Origin: Belnapia mucosa
GTDB lineage: Bacteria > Pseudomonadota > Alphaproteobacteria > Acetobacterales > Acetobacteraceae
Direction of reading: 5' to 3'
Assembly (NCBI RefSeq): GCF_016775475.1
Contig: NZ_JAEUXJ010000003.1
Coordinates: 1 to 64,000 of the forward strand
Length of the DNA: 64,000 nucleotides
Under the pieces are notes generated by a model. It saw only the letters and a program-made list of their open reading frames with translations. It was not told where the DNA came from and searched no databases. Made by a program: the position numbers and the translations under genes. Positions 61,559 through 64,000 of the stretch are shown piece after piece (the stretch's first letter is position 1; every line of letters starts with the position of its first letter).

Positions 61559-62673
61559 AGCAGTTCCAGCTGCCGCGCCGGCGCAGCCGCATCCGGCGGG
61601 GGCGCGAATTGGCTGCAATCCAGCCCTTGCGAGGCCACGCGGCTATTGCCGAAGCCAAGCTTGCCGGCGGCCAGGGCGAAGCGGCGGGCGAGCATATCGG
61701 CATAGGCGCCGGTCCCGGTCTGGCGGATGCCGAAGCGGCTGTCATACATCGCCCCGCCCCGGGTCTCGCGGATCAGGGCCAGGATGCGGGCGGCACGGTC
61801 CGGGACATGGCTGCGGACCCACTCCTCGAACATCGCCCGGATCTCGAGCGGCAGGCGCAGCAGCACATAGCCCGCGCGCGTAGCGCCGGCCTTGCAGCTT
61901 TCGGACAAAATGCGCTCCAGCTCCGCATCATTGAGGCCGGGGATCATCGGCGCGGCCAGCACCCCGGCCGGAACCCCGGCCTGGGCCAGGGCCTGGATGG
62001 CCTGCAACCGCCGCAGTGGGGAGGCGGCGCGGGGCTCCATCCGCCGGGCCAGCGCCGGGTCGAGCGTCGTCACCGACAGGCAGACATGCACCAGGTTCCG
62101 CTTCGCCAGCCGGGTGAGGATATCCAGGTCGCGCAGCACTCCGGCCGATTTGGTCACGATGGTGACCGGATGGCCAAAGCGTTCCAGCACCTCCAGCACC
62201 TGGCGGGTCAGCAGCAGGGTGCGTTCGATCGGCTGGTAGGGGTCGGTATTGGAGCCCAGCGCCACCGGCCGCGGCACATAGCCGGGGCGGCGCAACTCCT
62301 TCTCCAGCAGGGCCGGCAGGTCGGGCTTGAAGAGCAGCCGCGTCTCGAAATCGAGGCCGGGGGAATAGCCCACGGTCGCATGGCTCGGCCGGGCATAGCA
62401 GTAGATGCAGCCATGCTCGCAGCCGCGATAGGGATTCACCGAACGGTCGAAGCCGAGATCCGGGCTCTCGTTGTAGGACAGCGCGCTCCGCGCCCGCTCC
62501 TTCAGGAGCGTGGTCGGCAGCGGCGGCAGGTCCGCGAGATCGGCCAGGCCCGCCCAGCCATCATCGAAGGCCTCGCGCGCCGTGCTCTCATAGCGGACGG
62601 GCGGGTTCGAGAGGGCGCCGCGGCCCTTGCGCGCGCCGGGCAGGAGGGCGGAAACAGACGATCCGTCCGGCAT
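61555..62673 (-). CDS. PA0069 family radical SAM protein
   Basis: The 372-residue protein has the radical SAM cluster motif CEHGCIYCYARPSH (CxxxCxxC) after VNPYRG, then LFKPDLPALLEKELRRPGY and GSNTDPYQPIERTLLLTRQV. It resembles the spore-photoproduct-lyase-like Rv2578c/PA0069 group, whose reaction is unknown. The ATG at 62673 follows AAGGAAC; the frame extends to 62736 without homology. Its stop overlaps the lipoprotein stop. Confidence 0.92.
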   Translation of the reverse strand: MPDGSSVSALLPGARKGRGALSNPPVRYESTAREAFDDGWAGLADLADLPPLPTTLLKERARSALSYNESPDLGFDRSVNPYRGCEHGCIYCYARPSHATVGYSPGLDFETRLLFKPDLPALLEKELRRPGYVPRPVALGSNTDPYQPIERTLLLTRQVLEVLERFGHPVTIVTKSAGVLRDLDILTRLAKRNLVHVCLSVTTLDPALARRMEPRAASPLRRLQAIQALAQAGVPAGVLAAPMIPGLNDAELERILSESCKAGATRAGYVLLRLPLEIRAMFEEWVRSHVPDRAARILALIRETRGGAMYDSRFGIRQTGTGAYADMLARRFALAAGKLGFGNSRVASQGLDCSQFAPPPDAAAPARQLELL

Positions 62674-62747
62674 GGTGACCGTTCCTTCTCTGTTCTGCAC
62701 CACCCTGCCAAGGCACTCCAGCCCTGTCAAGAACATCGTAGGAACGC

Positions 62748-63422
62748 TTGGTTAAAGACCGCTCAGAACAAAGCCTGACCGTGATCATCCCGACCCTGAA
62801 CGCGGCCGGCAGCCTGGGCGGCGTCCTCGCCGCCTGCGCCGGGCTGCCGGTGGTGGTGGTGGATGGCGGCAGCACCGATGGCACGGCGGAGCTGGCGCGG
62901 GCCGCCGGGGCACGGCTGGTCGCAGCGCCGCGTGGCCGGGGCGTGCAGCTCGCGGCCGGGGCAGAGGCGGCGGAGGGAGAATGGCTGTTCTTCCTCCATG
63001 CCGATACCCGGCCCGGTCCTGGCTGGCGGGATGCCCTGCGGGCGGCGATGCGCGATCCCGGCCGGGCGCATTACCTCCGCTTCGCCCTGGACGACCCCTC
63101 GCCTGAGGCACGGCGGCTGGAACGGCAGGTCGCCTGGCGCTGCCGGGTGCTGGCCCTGCCCTATGGCGACCAGGGGCTGCTGATCTCGCGCGCGCTTTAT
63201 GACGCAGTGGGCGGCTTCCGGCCCCTGCCGCTGATGGAGGATGTGGATCTGGTCCGCCGCCTCGGCCGGCGCCGGCTGGCCCCGATGCCGGCCGAGGCCA
63301 TCACCTCGGCGGCGCGCTGGCGGCGGGAGGGATGGCGTCGCCGCTCGGCCCGTAACCTGCTCTGCCTCTCGCTCTGGTTCCTCGGCCTGCCGCCGGGGAT
63401 GATCCGAAGGATCTATGGATGA
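62748..63422 (+). CDS. Family-2 glycosyltransferase, arsenosugar type (TIGR04283-like)
   Basis: The 224-residue GT-A protein starts LTVIIPTLNAAGSLGGVLAA, has VVDGGSTDGTAELARAAGA, the DxD region FFLHADTRPGPGW and FRPLPLMEDVDLVRRL. It matches glycosyltransferases annotated with arsenosugar biosynthesis. The likely start is TTG 62748 after GGAACG; there is no in-frame ATG before the first strand. It overlaps the next gene by four bases. The true acceptor is uncertain. Confidence 0.87.
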   Translation: MVKDRSEQSLTVIIPTLNAAGSLGGVLAACAGLPVVVVDGGSTDGTAELARAAGARLVAAPRGRGVQLAAGAEAAEGEWLFFLHADTRPGPGWRDALRAAMRDPGRAHYLRFALDDPSPEARRLERQVAWRCRVLALPYGDQGLLISRALYDAVGGFRPLPLMEDVDLVRRLGRRRLAPMPAEAITSAARWRREGWRRRSARNLLCLSLWFLGLPPGMIRRIYG

Positions 63423-63988
63423 AGGGCGATGCGGTGATCCTGTTTGCCCGCGCCCCGCGGCTCGGCACCGTGAAGCGGCGGCTGGCGCGGGAGGTGGGGG
63501 ATGTCGCGGCGCTCCGCTTCCATCGCGGGCAGGTGGCGCGGCTGGTGCGGCAGCTCGGCCGGGACCGGCGCTGGCGGCTGGTGCTGGCGGCGACGCCGGA
63601 CCGGGCGCGCTGGCGGGCCGGGGTGGCGCTGCACCCCCAGGGCGGGGGCGATCTCGGCGCACGGATGGCCCGCGCCCTCGGGCGGCACCGGCGGGCGGTG
63701 CTGATCGGCAGCGACATCCCCGGCCTCGGCACGGGCGATATCGCCGCGGCCTTCCGGGCGCTGGGGCGGGCGGACGCGGTCTTCGGCCCCTCGGAGGATG
63801 GGGGCTACTGGCTGGTCGGCTTCGGGCCGCGGCGGCCGGAGCGGCCCTTCGCCCGCATCCGCTGGTCCAGCGAGCATGCGCTGGCCGATACCCTGGCGAA
63901 TTTCAGCCGGCACCGGGTGGCGCTGCTGCGGCGGCTGCGGGACGTTGATAGCGCGGCGGATCTGCGGGAGGTCGGGCAGTGGCGGTGA
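63419..63988 (+). CDS. Nucleotidyl/glycosyl-transferase-like protein, arsenosugar type (TIGR04282-like)
   Basis: The 189-residue protein starts DAVILFARAPRLGTVKRRLA, continues GARMARALGRHRRAVLIGSD, IPGLGTGDIAAAFRALG and GPSEDGGYWLVGFG, a CofC/MobA-like GT-A fold that matches the second gene of the arsenosugar-annotated pair. It is coupled to its partner by ATGA. A further frame starting GTG 63985 overlaps this stop (GTGA) and runs off the window after five codons, so the operon probably continues. Confidence 0.87.
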   Translation: MKGDAVILFARAPRLGTVKRRLAREVGDVAALRFHRGQVARLVRQLGRDRRWRLVLAATPDRARWRAGVALHPQGGGDLGARMARALGRHRRAVLIGSDIPGLGTGDIAAAFRALGRADAVFGPSEDGGYWLVGFGPRRPERPFARIRWSSEHALADTLANFSRHRVALLRRLRDVDSAADLREVGQWR

Positions 63989-64000
63989 ATCTGCGGCGTC

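Overview
This 64 kb window is a gene-dense chromosomal segment of very high GC. Its genes point to an alphaproteobacterium, most likely an Acetobacteraceae member of the Roseomonas type (my inference). Pointers are a TrcR (DUF1013) regulator beside a DUF1192 gene, paired DUF465/YdcH proteins, a ROSE-type heat-shock leader, many orphan periplasmic binding proteins and PA0069-family radical SAM. No phage, insertion sequence, CRISPR array or rRNA is visible. No gene-free stretch exceeds 300 bases.

Left edge (1-3132): 5' end of tuf (minus), tRNA-Gly(TCC), crcB, ilvD and a composite palindromic repeat. Region A (3142-17864) is the most distinctive: an eleven-gene minus-strand operon faces a three-gene plus-strand operon. 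The long operon encodes two NtaA/DszA-type flavin monooxygenases, two DAO-type FAD oxidases (one coupled to a shrunken flavoprotein subunit), an opine-dehydrogenase-family protein and a complete dipeptide-type ABC importer. The binding protein of that importer appears circularly permuted. The facing operon carries a second, canonically ordered binding protein and two tandem Lin0512 proteins. Together they look like uptake plus oxidative C-N cleavage of an opine-like or N-substituted amino acid; the substrate is unknown.

Region B (17845-26767): N-formylglutamate amidohydrolase with two transglutaminase-like proteins, a DUF6481 protein, a Baeyer-Villiger-type monooxygenase, two orphan binding proteins, a quinate/shikimate-type dehydrogenase with an SDR, and ArfB. 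Region C (26764-41483): eutBC upstream of arfB; a four-gene operon with a two-subunit sulfopyruvate-decarboxylase-like TPP enzyme, a D-2-hydroxyacid dehydrogenase and an MmgE/PrpD protein; then a GntR regulator, a TRAP transporter and an IlvD/Edd dehydratase sharing a 12-bp palindrome as candidate operator; then an amidase, an LLM oxidoreductase and an AEC transporter.

Region D (41484-53488): polar amino-acid binding protein, DUF2264 protein, threonine-synthase-like enzyme, PdxY, an orphan family-5 binding protein and a complete branched-chain amino-acid-type ABC importer. Region E (53501-64000) is housekeeping: a repeat-bearing lipoprotein, rpmE, an Hsp20 gene with a ROSE RNA thermometer, an 80-nt near-perfect hairpin, trcR, purEK, two tandem OmpA-like porins, a 25-residue membrane peptide, a radical SAM protein and two arsenosugar-type glycosyltransferases.
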